From Ancylostoma caninum (taxonomy: Eukaryota > Nematoda > Chromadorea > Rhabditida > Ancylostomatidae), in the NCBI GenBank assembly GCA_037903475.1, contig JBAJFG010000445.1, positions 558,001 through 622,000 on the forward strand: a stretch of DNA of 64,000 bases, read 5' to 3'. The notes under the pieces were generated by a model, which was not told the DNA's origin, ran no database searches, and saw only the letters and a list, made by a program, of their open reading frames with translations. This document shows positions 36,164 to 48,657 of this stretch, piece after piece. The position numbers and the translations under genes are program-made. Position 1 is the stretch's first letter; each line of letters opens with the position of its first letter.

Positions 36164-37394
36164 TTAGGTTGGTGCGAAATTAATTGCCGTTTTGGGGTAT
36201 GCACAAGTAAACTTTTCTCTTCTGCGAAATTTGAGCAAATTCAAGCAACTTGTGATCATCTGAAAGGGGTTTTCCTTCTCTTTTAAAAGCCGCCTGAATA
36301 TTCTGGCCAGCTCTTTTCAGTACCTTTTCGCAAAGCTGCGAACAAATGATGAGCCGACGCGATTCTTGGGTGATCACAGTTAGTGACTTCAAACTTGACC
36401 ATTTTGAATCGGAGTTGTCCGTTAATCTCGCATTTGTTTAGGCTTGGAATTCAACTGGAATTCAATGGACAGTGAGCTAGGGGTTCCCATAACTTTCTTC
36501 CTACGACAAATGTAACAATGGTCGTAGTCGCGGATGTCGCTGGACGATCAGACGTTTAGGGCAGTCGTGGAACCTAAACCGGATCTTACCATCCGAACGG
36601 TGAGAGCAGGGAAGGACGCTCACTATACTACCCGTGCAAGCAAGGTGCGGACATAAGCACCACATGATTTGACTGGTGACCAGCGTCTTACCTGGTGTGA
36701 CATCTTTTCTAACTTAATGTCTCGTCCCAAAACCACCCATTTCTAGATCATGTTATAACTGTAAATGAAGCTTGGTTTCTGTGCAATATGAACTTCGAAT
36801 GGGTGTGGGTAGAGCCGTTTTCCCACTTCTAAGTCTTCTTTAACCACATCTTCTCTCTAAGAAGGTTGTGTCAAGAGTTTGGTGGTGCTGTAAGAATGTG
36901 ATTGACTGCAACCTCCTCAAACCTAGTCATTCGTTGAGAGCAGAGTCCTAGTATTATAATCCCAAGCTGATGCCTGAAAATCTGCTATAAATGTGGTTCG
37001 CAGTGATGAGCACAAGCTGGTTTTCCCCTGCTCCAGGGTAGCGCTAAGCCTCTCACTTCTAAATTCGTCCGGCAAAAACTTGCGCAGTAAAGCATTAAGG
37101 TTCTCATTTAATCTTCCTATTCCTCAGGCCTTTCCTTTAATGAATATCTTTCCCCGAGCCCCAGATGCAAAGCAGACTGCTGATCTAGAGCATGTCAAAA
37201 TTCGCTTTCCAAAAGTTTTTAGATTTTTGCGATCTCAATTTTCATTGTAGATGCATGCCCTTCTCACAATATTAATCAGGAAGATTTTGCTAATCGAGCG
37301 GATACTGAATTGATGAAGAATGTTGTTTGAGTCGAGCTATAACACTTTGAACTGTAGTGTTCGTTTCGGCAATTAATTTTTCGCACCAACCTGA
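36164..37394. mobile_element. Mariner-like element, non-autonomous, copy 1
   Basis: TTAGGTTGGTGCGAAATTAA (36164) and the complement of TCAGGTTGGTGCGAAAAATT (ending 37394) are classic mariner-type inverted ends. 1231 bp. The interior shares blocks with 40780-41723, e.g. AAGCTGGTTTTCCCCTGCTC and GGTGAG.GCAGGGA, but no transposase motif was found. Right flank is TA; left flank TG, perhaps mutated. Confidence 0.8.
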
Positions 37395-37439
37395 TAGTAC
37401 ATGAATGAGTAAACATATGCGGGTGGGTGACTACTCATA

Positions 37440-37981
37440 CGAAAAGTAATTAACGAGGTCGTCTCGCATCTTGCTCACACCTTGTTAAGGGACAGCTGAC
37501 TTAACTCTAATAATCGACTTGAGTCGATATTTCTGACTATCTTGATGACTCACTGAGTAACGAGCCAGTTCATTCGCATCCTGACTAGTACATACTAGAC
37601 GTAAAAGTTGCCTTATTTCCGCCACAATAACTCGTGCACTCATTTTCAGGTGATCAAAGTTTGATGACGGGACAGAGTACTCTTTTTGATGCATGGTGCT
37701 TGTCCACACACTTTTGTAATTCTTGAAAAATTTCTTGGTCCGCTTTTTGTTTCACCTCTTCCAAAGCGGCAAAACGTCTCTATTTTTCCCTTGCCCGAGA
37801 ATTGAGGAATGAAAAGTTGTTCAGGAAGTCAATATTTAGGAGGATGCTGAAGTATTGGTTAGTCGCATCCAGTGAGCGATCAGGAAAGTTCGGAATTATT
37901 GAATTCTGTTGAAAGTTGGAAAGTTGATAGCACCTAACGAGGTGTGAGCGAGGTGCGAGACGACCTCATTAATTGCTTTCA
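37440..37981. mobile_element. TIR element with ~48-bp ends, TA target
   Basis: CGAAAAGTAATTAACGAGG followed by TCGTCTCGCATCTTGCTCAC at the left and its inverted near-copy at the right (ending 37981). TA at 37438-37439 and 37982-37983. 542 bp, no recognisable transposase. Probably a Tc1/mariner-type MITE; it begins only 45 bp after the previous element. Confidence 0.7.
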
Positions 37982-37983
37982 TA

Positions 37984-38609
37984 GGAGAGGTCTCCCTCCC
38001 AATATATGCTTGGTGCAGTAAACAAACAAATGTTAGGCTGGTTTTTTTCCCATCTTTAACCGAAGTGAAATCTCGAGTTATGAAAAGTAATAGTTATGAA
38101 AACATTAGAGAAAGAGAGAACGCGAGAAATAGTGTTATATTCGGAGAGGAAGACAATAAATGCAGACCATAGACATAAATACTCAAATATCGTAATTTTT
38201 GAACGGACTACAACGGTGGAGGAACAAAAATTAAACCAGGATGGCCACAAGTGTAAACATTACTTGTATGGAATAGAGTAAAGTCATGGGTGACAGTGGA
38301 GGAAAGTTGCGATTATTGATATCGATCGAACATTACCGTCGCCTCTAACATCTCAGGCAAAAGATTAGCAGTCATCGAAGTAAGAACTCTACTGAATTTT
38401 TTTTTTTCAAATGGCCACGACTTCAAGCGAGTTTTCCTCTATTCATCGTATCCGAAAAAGTTCTACCAATGAATAAGCCCCTTATCAGTTTGGAAAGTGT
38501 GAAGAGATTTAAAATGGTTTCTTCTGCCAGGCAGTCAAACAACAGTGGAAAACAAAGTGTTGATTTTTGAAAAGATTTCAACACACAGCAGGTTAGATAA
38601 GGCCATTCA
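37984..38609. other. No recognisable feature
   Basis: A short run of T at about 38398-38408; otherwise unremarkable. Confidence 0.4.
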
Positions 38610-38839
38610 TAATGAATTGTGCTGATGGTGTGGTGTTAATGACGGAATTGAAAACAGACTTTAAAAAATTCATAGATGACATTTAGTGCTCAATTAACAT
38701 TTATTGTATCAAATGACATTTAGTGCATCAATTTGCGGAGAATTTCCCACAATGGCCATGAATTGTGCTGACGGTATGGCGTTAACGACGGATTTGAAAA
38801 TACACTTTGAAAAAACTGTTAGATGACACTTAGTGCTCA
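38610..38839. repeat. Direct duplication of ~82 bp
   Basis: Units 38610-38691 and 38757-38839 share ATGAATTGTGCTGA.GGT, GTTAA.GACGGA and GATGACA.TTAGTGCTCA. Between them, GCATCAATTTGCGGAGAATT (38727) recurs at 44049 inside the 5.1-kb element. Confidence 0.65.
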
Positions 38840-39025
38840 CAGAAACGGTTTTGAAGTTGAACTTTGAGAAAGCTGAACTCTTGAGCGAGTACAGAGGTAG
38901 ATGCGGATTCGGCATCAACGGTGTTTTTTTTTCTCTAGAATCATGTGGGATATGGTTACTGTTGGTGTAACCTTATCCTTAAATAAGTGGGAATTTTAAC
39001 CTGTAGTCGAGGATTATGCCCTGGA

Positions 39026-39694
39026 TTTAAAGGGTTTTAAGCGTCCCACCTCAAGATCGTTTTTGAGAATGGAAAGTCACAACGATCTCCAGAAGCTGAT
39101 GATCACAACGATATACGTGATTCCATGTAAGTTTGCTGAAAAAGCCCATTTCCAAGCCCCAATTTTTAAGGAGCCTTTGGGCGGGGCCAGGGGTGGAGCT
39201 AAGAAACTTCACGAATAATTCACTCCCGGAGTACACCTCCTGCGGAGATTCGTATTTCTCGTGAGAGTTCCTCAATAACTCCTCAACGGAATGGAAACTG
39301 CGCTTCATTTGCGGCTAGTAAGGGAGTGCGTTGGGCGGAATCCCTGAAATCCCGCATTGGTTCCGGAGCCAAGGCGGAATTGCAGGGTTTCCGGACCGTG
39401 AACTTCTTTGCTAGTCCTACATGGAAGACGCTTCCCATTCTATCAGGGTGTTGATGAGGAACTCTTACGAGGACTATGAATTTCCTCAGGAGGTGCGGCT
39501 CCTGGAGTGATTATTCGAAAAGGTTTTTAGCTCCGCCCCCGCTCCGCCCCGAGGCTCCTCAAAAATTGGGGCTCGGAAATGGGGTTTTTCAGCCGTCTTG
39601 CATGGAATAACGTACACCATGGTGATCACCAGCTCCTGGAGCTTCTTTTAACGTTGAAATCTCAAAAACGACTTTGAGGTGGGACGCTGCCTTT
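39026..39694. repeat. Long inverted repeat, ~270-bp arms
   Basis: Arms at about 39026-39310 and 39415-39694 are inverted copies of each other (shared GCGTCCCACCTCAA, TTCCATG.AAG, CCAATTTTT.AGGAGCCT, GGCGGAGCTAA), with a ~105-bp spacer. Many mismatches indicate age. Likely a fold-back MITE; no target duplication assigned. Confidence 0.8.
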
Positions 39695-40779
39695 AAAATA
39701 AATATGTGGTCGCATAACGCATGCTTTTGCCTCATAGCATGCTGTGTCTCAGGAATTCGCAGAACTAGAGCAGCAGAAAATTCTTCGAGTAAACGGCGAT
39801 TCTTTGGGCCATAGTCGTGACAGTATGCGAGAAGAAGTCTGTTATATGTATATAGATTATTGACGGGTATGTGTACATGTTTTGGGTAGAAAGTACTAAA
39901 ACAATCTTGGAAGAACTGGCAAGACCGGAAAGTACGGGGAAATTTTTTAAACAAATTTATGCGTTAATATGTTCTCACAGTTGCTCACCCTACCTGTAAA
40001 AGCCCACGATAGAAGAATCCGTCAGTACAACACAAGCCTACACGCCTTTATCGGAACGAGTTATTGAGGCTATTTGAATAATTTTTCCATCGCTATAAAA
40101 TCATGGTAGCAAAAAATAGAAACTAAATTGCAGAAAGTACACATTTAAATGAGACACTCAGCGCGAAAAATTAAAAAGTACGTTACTGGAATGAATAGTA
40201 CGTCACGTCGGCAACAGGTATTTCTGCAGGAATCTGTCCTCTTATTGGGATGGGTAGGGTTCCTGCCACGCTTCCCCTTCAAATGGAAGGCAGAACTTAC
40301 GTTCACATCATTTTTTAAAGGCATAATAAGTTAGAAATAAGTGGAAATGAAGGCAGATGTACAACGTCTGATACCATCTACATACATGGCAGTCGAACAA
40401 GCATAAGGATTGCATTGATCATTTGAAGTCCACACTTATATTTCACCTGGTCCCAGTTCTCCAGATTGCTTGATTTGTTGGGTTTTCGAGGCGGCTTTTC
40501 CCAAAAGCCTCATTGCAATGTGAAAACGGTACGGAATGCAGTTGAAATGGCTCGAAATGGGTGGGATGATTCTGTTTTTGTGCCACTATCGTGGATATCA
40601 ATGAGCCCCTCGAGGCCTGCGTAGCAGCCTGTATTCAGCAGTTAACGTCAAGCATAACAAATGATTTTTTCTCCTCTGCCAATGCTGCCAGAAAGAGACT
40701 TGTTCCTCAATATCATCTTCGTAAAATGTAAGACGACTGAATTCGTAGGCCTCACCTGATGCTTCTGAAAGGAATTCTA
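39695..40779. other. No recognisable feature
   Basis: Intergenic; no splice-consistent frame. Confidence 0.4.
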
Positions 40780-41723
40780 TCGGGTTGTTGTGAAAATAAT
40801 TGCCGTTTTGAAGTATGCTCAACTATACTTTTCTCTCCTGCCTAACTTGAGTAACTTCAGCTCATCTCATCTTCTGGTAGGGCTTCTCCTCTCTTAGACG
40901 GTGAGGGCAGGGATGGATGCTCACTGTACCACAGTTTTAAAACATTTTACTTCAATCGACTTGAAAAGAAGGTGCGGCAGTGAACACCCCTCTGACCGAT
41001 GACCAGCTTCTCACCCGCCGTGACTTTTTTCTAACTTAATTTTTTGCCCCAAAAACTACCAATTTCTAGAACGTGTAATAGCTATAGTCGGAGTTTGCTT
41101 CCTGTTCCATAAAAGGAAACGCGGACTTGTACCGGTAGACACTTCCTCTCATCTCTGAGTTTTCCTACACAAGATCTTCCCACTAGGGAGGTTTCGTTGG
41201 GATCTTGGTGGTGCTGAAAAAGTATGATCCACTGCGGTCTCCTCCAACACAGCCAAACATAGAGAGCAGAAACAGCACTGCAATTTCAGGTTGATGTCCG
41301 CAAATATGCTATACATAGGTGTGATCGGCAGTAGTGAACAAAAGCTGGTTTTCCCCTGCTCCAGGGTAACGTTAGGTTTCACATTCAAAAATTCATTCGG
41401 CAAAAACTGTTACAGTAAGGCATCGAGGTCCTCACTCAACGCCTTCATTCCTCAGACCATCACCCTCCTGTATATTTTTCCCGAGCTCCAGATACAATCC
41501 TGCGATAGCAGCGGATTACTGGTCTGAAGCAAGCTGAAATTAAGTTTCTACATTCTTGTGATCTCGGTTTTTTGTGATAAAGGGTGCATTCTGCGCTAGA
41601 TTGTCGGGGAGGACCTACCGAATTGAACGGCCGCTAAACTAATGAAGAAAGTAATGTTTGGGCAGAGTTACAACACTTCGAACGAAAGGGTCCATTTCGG
41701 CAATTAATTTCGCAACAACCTAA
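40780..41723. mobile_element. Mariner-like element, non-autonomous, copy 2
   Basis: TCGGGTTGTTGTGAAAATAA at the left and the complement of TTAGGTTGTTGCGAAATTAA at the right, both followed inward by TTGCCG. TA at 40778-40779 and 41724-41725. Same family as 36164-37394 but about 290 bp shorter; no coding capacity. Confidence 0.8.
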
Positions 41724-41907
41724 TATAAAATACCTAAGAAAAAAATAAGTGACTAGTGACTGCTGCAAATCTGCAAAGTTGACAAGAAAAAATTATTCTC
41801 TCTCTCTGCAAGCATTTCAATGGACGTTTTGGCAAATTTTGCCCAGAGAAGTTGCCCACGAAGGGTTTTTCATACTAGGCTCGATAAAGGTACGGGGAAC
41901 TAAAAAC

Positions 41908-42033
41908 GTACGCAGACAAGGGTCGGGACCGCGGCGCGGCTCTCATGTGCAGAGACACGGGCTCTCTGCATGCTGAGCGCCTGCGTCTCTACCCAAGAGA
42001 GCCGTGCCGCGGTCCCGTCTTTTGTCTGCGTAC
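41908..42033. repeat. Hairpin MITE with 37-bp arms
   Basis: GTACGCAGACAAGGGTCGGG onward (41908-41944) pairs with 41997-42033, four mismatches. The loop holds further small palindromes (GAGACACGGGCTCTC, CAGAG...CTCTG). Very GC-rich against AT-rich surroundings. Confidence 0.75.
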
Positions 42034-42531
42034 AATTGGAGTTTCCTATATACATATTTACATATGTGTCTGTAGGTTGATCACAAAAATGGCAAGGTCT
42101 TTGCTTCCGAACACCGATCCCGATAATTTTCCCAAAATTGCTGCCAATTCCAGATTTTATGCGAAAAGAAGAACACGGCTGTTTCAACGCACAAGTCACT
42201 GATATGATGACGACTTCACGGTGCCAAACGGCGTTTACCCTCTTACGACCTCTGACTCTACGCTAATCTATGACAAAATCCATGAAATATGTAGAATATG
42301 AGACCGAAAAAGGAAAGGAAAATAGAGCAAAACCTCTCTGCGAGCCTACACTCCTATTCTTGAGGTACATCCTACAAAATCCATGTTCGGGGCGCTAAAT
42401 AGGCACTTCGGCTTTCTACAGCACTCGTTAATCCCTGGTATTACCTTAGCACATAGACATGATGAGAGACACACCCGAGAGAAGCCGAGCATGTAAGTAA
42501 GCAAATAAATAAAAGTGAACAGTTCTAAGTA
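42034..42531. other. No recognisable feature
   Basis: No gene or repeat recognised. Confidence 0.4.
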
Positions 42532-43422
42532 CAGGGTGCGCCATAAATTCTTGCACACCATATTTAGTACCACCACAGTAGCGGAATTCAACGTAGTGGC
42601 ATGACCTCTATGGCCGCACTAAGCCAGGTCAATTGCAACTTAAATAACCTATAAGATCGGGAAATTGTCAACATTTGCTTTTGTAGCAGCTCAAAGTCAA
42701 GTGGGAGGGGGACCCATCGCGGCACGGTAGTGTTTCTTATCTGGATCCTCCCAAAGCTCCTCCTCAGTTTTATGGTATGAGCTCAAACTTCTGTATAATG
42801 TAGCATATGATTTGCCCTTCAACAATGTTAGCATGCAATAGTTCATCGGATTCAGATTAGTGCTGCATGAGAGTCAGATCTCAGCACAGGGTTTCCTCCT
42901 CGCACCACTCCAGTAGAGGCCTTTGCTCCATGAGCACATTTTGAGACATTGAAACGTTACTCTTGGGCTATGCAATGTTAGTTTAGTGCAGCAAGATCTC
43001 TTCTCACCTAAAATGCTGTTCAAATAAGACTGAGCTTGGGTTGGTGTTGTGAACCACAAAAATCATGGAAAATTTGCTCTGACCAGGCATCTTTTCAAAA
43101 ACATGATGAAATTCTTGAAGGAAGGGAGAAAACGAATTTCCGTTCTCACCCCAGAATTCTCCTATGATTCCTACATCACAGCTCTGTCTTGAAAAATGGC
43201 TTTAGTGCTAAGATGACATAGTTACTACGTGCCGCGATGGGTGCGCCTCCCACTCGACTTCGAGCAGTTACAAAAGCATATGCTGATAGATTCCCGATCT
43301 TATTAGTTATTTGAGTTGTTATTGAGTTGGCTTAGCGTGGCCACAGAGTTCATGCCATTACATTTAATTCCGCTACTGTGGTCATACCGAATATGGTTTG
43401 CAAGAACTTATGGAGCACGCTG
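42532..43422 (-). mobile_element. Tc1-like element with ~210-bp terminal inverted repeats
   Basis: Ends CAGGGTGCGCCATAAATTC and the complement of CAGCGTGCTCCATAAGTTC; the arms (42532-42741 and 43213-43422) stay alignable through GGGAGG.G.ACCCATCGCGGC. TA at 42530-42531 and 43423-43424. 891 bp, with a transposase remnant on the minus strand. Confidence 0.85.
42736..42870 (-). pseudogene. Tc1-type transposase C-terminal remnant
   Basis: Minus-strand translation reads S..NLNPMNYCMLTLLKGKS, then YRSL...EEELWEDPDK. This fits the SPDLNPxDYxxW block near the final catalytic residue of Tc1-type transposases and the following helix. Upstream sequence is out of frame and not recognisable, so most of the gene is lost. 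Confidence 0.65.
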
Positions 43423-43536
43423 TAGAAGCTACAGAGTTAGAATTGTGGAGGGTTGAAAACAGTGATATGATGTCGGGGATGACGGAGGTAGATTTTTGTC
43501 TGTCCATCGTCTTGTATTATGTAATCATGGAACATA

Positions 43537-46500
43537 CTCTGAAGTCCGCCGCCGGACCAGCAGGCGGGAGAACGGGTGTGCCTGACGAGAAAACGGGAGA
43601 TCTGAAGTTTGTCTGGCCAGTTTACGGCTGAACCGACGTTTTCAGATGTTTCCTGAACATTTTACGGGTCAACATCCGATCCGGCTCAATTTACGGGTGT
43701 TGCCTGATCATATTCCCGGGCTCGCTGTTTCCTGACCAGGAAGCGGGAGTTGCCTGACCAGATTACGGGTATCCTCCTGTATGCAAGCGTAGTACTGTGG
43801 CACGAGGCCGATGTCGCTGGCACGGTTAGTGGTTCCCCGCCGATCCTGTGCTCCGAGATGCAGGCAGTATGTGGCTTGAACAAGTGCGTATTAAAGGGGA
43901 CGATAATGAAGGAGAAGTAACAAAAAATAGCACTCAATTATCATAGAAGCAACCAAGAAAAATTTGAATGCTGAAAATAGATTTTACAAGTTCATGTTCC
44001 ACTTAGGACAATTTATACTAGATGCGGGCGTTAGTCGCGTGTCAGTCGCACGCATCAATTTGCGGAGAAATTCCCACAAAGGCCGGTCAAGGCGACGTCT
44101 ACACTTTCAATGAAAATGCCATGCGGTCGCCACCAATAACGCGTATCTCACCTGCGCCTGAGCTGCGTCACGGCTGCGACTGGGCCTATCCTTCATCATA
44201 TGGACGCGCGTGAACGGATGAACGGACGCGTTTAGTATAGAATGCTTGTTTGTGAAATATCGTCCTTCGGAACGTATACCAAATGTCCCTGATCTTCTAT
44301 GATAATTTGCTTCTAAACCTTTGTTCCTTCAAATGCGTGGTAAACCAAACTAGGCCTTTGACCCGACCGGGAACTTTTCGAGTAGTTCATAACTCAGATG
44401 GTTTGGATTTTCATCCATTTTGAATAGTAGGCAATCCAAGTATCTCTATTTACGGACTTTTTGTACATATGGTCGGTATTTCGAGTTTGATTTATTTGAA
44501 GCTCGACTCGATTTGACTCTGTCATGTCAAATCAGTAGAGTAAACACATCGCCTGAAACTGTCGGGCCTTCAGAAAATTGATGATGTCAACGATGCGAAT
44601 AGAGTAATCACAAATCATTCAGAAAATACTAATTTTACTTTCCAAAACCAAAAGATGAAGCTTTAGAGAAAAGTGCATTGATAGTTCAAAGGAAGAAAGC
44701 CGAATAGACAAAAGGAACATAGGCGGAGACTAGCATAATCCGCATTTAGCACCTCCTTAATAGGATGCATATGGGCACAAGTAGTCCTATTTTTTAAATG
44801 TGGCGTAACTAACAGAGAGTGAAATTGGTACAAAAGGAAGGAAAATTAAAAGCTCGGCTATGTTCAAGGTCAGAATCAGGCTCATGCACAACACCCACGT
44901 GAAATGAAACGAGTGCAAGCAGAACCGAAATGTATGACGGAAGTTACTTCTTTTCCTGTGAAAACTACATTTCAAATGACATGAAGTCTGGAAGGAGAGG
45001 CGGCGGTCATATAGTCGTAGAATAGAAAAAATTCTTAGAATAGCTGCAAACTCAACTGGTTTTCTGCAATTTCACCTGGACCTGGATGCGTCATTGAGCC
45101 AGGGTAACCTTGCTGACGACCGCATTAACGATAGGTAAATCAAATGAGTAAATTCGAGGGGGAGTGTGTGTGTGGCGTTAACACGTCTACCCTTTGCAAT
45201 CTCAGTCATGTATATGGCTTCTGTTGAACTTTCTCTCAAAAATCAGCACTGACTTCAAATTTCTTCCGAAGGTGAGGGACATTGAATTTTGGTCCTAAAA
45301 TATTAATATGCAAAATTATTATTCACAGAAAAGAGGAGTACATTGTTGTAACAAATGAGCTCGCAATATATCAGAACCTATGCGGGTTTTGATCTATAGA
45401 CTGTTCCACGGGGGGAGATAGTTGGGAAAACGCCGCAGAGCAGAAGAACGTGGGAAAGTGTGCAGAGATTGGAGAGGGTGCAAAGAAGAACAGACACTGC
45501 GCACGAATACTCAACTATCATCGCTTGCGAAACAGACTATAGGTTGGTGGGCTGTAAGGTAATTTAATACCCTAAGCGGCGCACTTTTCCTACTGGGTGG
45601 TCCTTTACTCTCTCGGCATTGCGGCTATCAAGGTGAGCATCACGGTTATTTTCTCCTCTGTCACTGTTCTGGTCCTACCCGGCTTGTTGCATCAGGTCCT
45701 ATAGACTGATGAGGTGCTTGAGGGGCAAATCATACTTGTCGTTGACTTTTCCAAGCTCTGACGAAGGCGAGTACGCCGAAACGTTAGCCGTTCAATCAAT
45801 ACAAATCTTCGCCTGTTCTCAAAAAGAGACCACACAACAAGAAATTATTATTACTAAATTATATCCCTGTATTAAAACGAATATCAAATTAGTATTAGAA
45901 TTTTTTGTAGTCTGAGCAAATATTATTATTTATGTAAGAGGATTTTGAGAGTGTTTATATTCCAGGAAGAAAAACAGACTAGAGATGTTGTGTAGAAGGA
46001 AGCTGCGGCGACTAACGTGAAAGTGGTGCAGATACACGCAGGAATCTTGATTGCAATGTTTACATTATGAATTTATAGGTAAGAAAGGATCCCTGAGCAC
46101 ATACGACACGGGTAATCCGCTTTGACGTGATCGAATCAATAGGAGAAATGTATGTACACCACCTTAACCTCTGATCAAAGCGTCGTCTATTCTTACAGTG
46201 GAGCGGAAAAGAAATAGAAACGGCGAGTGAGCGGAAATTCTAAGTAATTTCCTGCCAAGAATAACATAATTTGATAATGTAATTGTTGAAGCTGTTGAAG
46301 AGCATTGACTGACATTTGACGCTCACAGATAAGGGCACATCGATGGCTTCTACATAGTGCTATGGGAATGTGCTACAGAAACTGAGTGGGAAGTAAGGAT
46401 TCATCGATGAATCCCGCGACAATTGCCATCCATGAAAAATCACAATAATCCTTTCAAGGAATCCTTGAAACCTTGAATCCTTGTTTCTTTGCGAAGCACT

Positions 46501-48657
46501 GTTCTCGACTCGATTTCTAGAAAACCATGCTGTGAAGACATGAACAAGTCTCGCAAACAAGCATCTTCTTAGGCCTGAGCTTTAGGTGCACTCCTGAGCC
46601 TTTGATTTTTGAAATGGATTGAAAATATTAAATATTAAGATAAGTGCACGTGTTCCCAGCTTTTATCTTCACGCAGAAATCACATGCAGCTTGTTTTTTT
46701 TTTTGTCGATGTTGCTTGTACGTATCGGGAAAGGACACGGGCACATAAAAATCTGTGAGGTGCCCTGCCAAAACATGTGTGGTTATCATTTAGTATGAAT
46801 TTTTCAAGCTAACACCCCAATACTCAACTACCGTCACTTCTGAGACAGACATACGTACTAAGAGGGGTGTACGGCAGGATATCGCAGGGTGTCCGCTGAA
46901 AAGGGACCTTAGCAGTCAGAATTGTGTCTACTCGAGAATCGAATAGTACTGCTTCAAGAATCGTCCAAGAAATAATAACCACAAAGCAACCTTATCACGC
47001 GGTATTTCATAAACAAGAAATTACGGTACCCATTAAAGTGGATAGACTTGAAGGAACAGAACTGGTTTTTTCCCAGACAATTTGTGATTGTAATGAGAAA
47101 AAGCTGCAGGCGAACAGAAAACGCTACAAAATCAGCTTTCCTGAGAGTCTTTTCAGAGAAGACTGGTGCATTTGACCTGATGACGAGTTCACACAGTAGT
47201 ACATGGCGTACTACGAAGGCATTAAGAGGGTTGGAGTTCGTGAGAATGTTATGGCTTGCAACGTTGCACTACTGACAAGTCATCTCTTAATCGACTGTTT
47301 ACATAACCAGTTGATCTCGTTCTCATTTGGCAAAACTCCTGAAAGGCCAAATGAATACTCTTATCACTGCAATACGTTTTCAGCCGGAAATGTTATTTTC
47401 CCCCTGAAATATCAAACTAAATACATGCGTGACGACTCCGGACAGTCACCCCAGAGAGCACCAATCCCTATTTTTTGGAAATGTGTCAAGATACAGGAAA
47501 TTTTTTGTTGCTGAACTCTGTGTTCGTGCGTCCCACCACCTGTATGGACAGGTTAGGGCAAAAAGCAGGAGGAATGAACGAGGGTGAGGACGGTCATGTC
47601 AAAGAAATGCGTGGACGTGCAGGCAATTAGAGTGCTGCGTTGCATGTAGTGCAGCGCGTGCGGGTGGGCCTCGACCATTGAAGTCTCCTGTAGCTACTTC
47701 AGCACAACAATAAATTCTTTGATAATGCAGTTGAATAATACCGCATACTCATGCATGACTTCGGCATAGCGACAACGCTAAATACAGTGAAATGTCGGTT
47801 CTTGGTCTGCTTTCTAATAATTGTGCTACCTACTGTAATCAAAAACTATGATCCAATACTAATTCTACTTAAGATGAATTACCCCATCTATTGTTCATGG
47901 CCATAGTGAGCAAATTTTTATCCCCAGGACCACCAAAATTGGAAGCACACTCCAGAATACATATTTGCTTTGTCGTGTTTTACCAACGCTATTTCCCTAT
48001 AGGAAACTTGCACCATGGGGAAGTTCTCCAGAAATCGTCGAGGAATGAGTGGCGCAACACTTGGGCGGTGTTCATCTAGAAACATTGTTTCCACAGTGAT
48101 AAGACCGTATAACGGCTCTTATGAATTGGTCCATTCTTAGTTTTCAGAGCCATCACCCTTGGGAGATTTGCATTTTAAAGCAATGTGCTACCTCGTTTTC
48201 GTGTTTGAGGTTTTAGCAGATTCTGAATCTCCTCGATACGCTGAATGTTTAATATGTTCAACTCGTATGTTAATATAGAGAAAATCCATTTTGACCGAAA
48301 AATTGCGCAATTTCTGACTTTATGGGAGTGCGTTAAGGACACATCCATCTCGCATAAGGTCCACCTCTAAATGTCTTCGCCACTGTAGGAAATATGGGTG
48401 GGAATACAAAAATTCCCTACTAACACCCGTAATCTGGTCAGGCAACACCCGTTTCCTGGTCAGGAAATAGCGAGTCCGGGAATCTGATCAGGCAACACCC
48501 GTAAATTGAGCCGATCGGATTTTGATCCTTAAAATGTTCAGGTAACATCTGAAAAAGTCGGTTCAGCTCTTAACTGGCCAGGCAAACCTCAGATCTCTCG
48601 TTTTCTGGTCAGGCACACCTGTTCTCCCGTCTGCTGGTCCGGCGGCAGACTTCAGAG
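43537..48657. mobile_element. 5.1-kb element with ~230-bp subrepeat-rich terminal inverted repeats
   Basis: Left arm 43537-43770 and right arm 48424-48657 are inverted copies, roughly 90% alike by eye, both starting CTCTGAAGTC(C/T)GCCGCCGG at the outer edge and ending inward at CCAGATTACGGGT. Each arm has about six degenerate repeats of CCTGACCAG(N)nACGGG, spaced roughly 20-40 bp. No target duplication could be fixed. The 4.65-kb interior has only short frames; the longest near 46924-47514 resemble nothing I know. Likely a fold-back-type or large non-autonomous DNA transposon. Confidence 0.7.
43771..48423. other. Interior of the 5.1-kb element; no recognised gene
   Basis: AT-rich. Contains the shared GCATCAATTTGCGGAGAAAT motif at 44049, a T9 run at about 46695 and two adjacent plus-strand frames (46924-47175, 47203-47514) without known motifs. 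No DD(E/D) signature seen. Confidence 0.4.

Noticed and set aside
45709..45915. 68-codon frame with SDEGEYAETLAV as a conserved gene end
   Set aside because: It recalls a phrase seen in some repetitive sequences, but I could not tie it to a family and no neighbouring coding sequence supports it.
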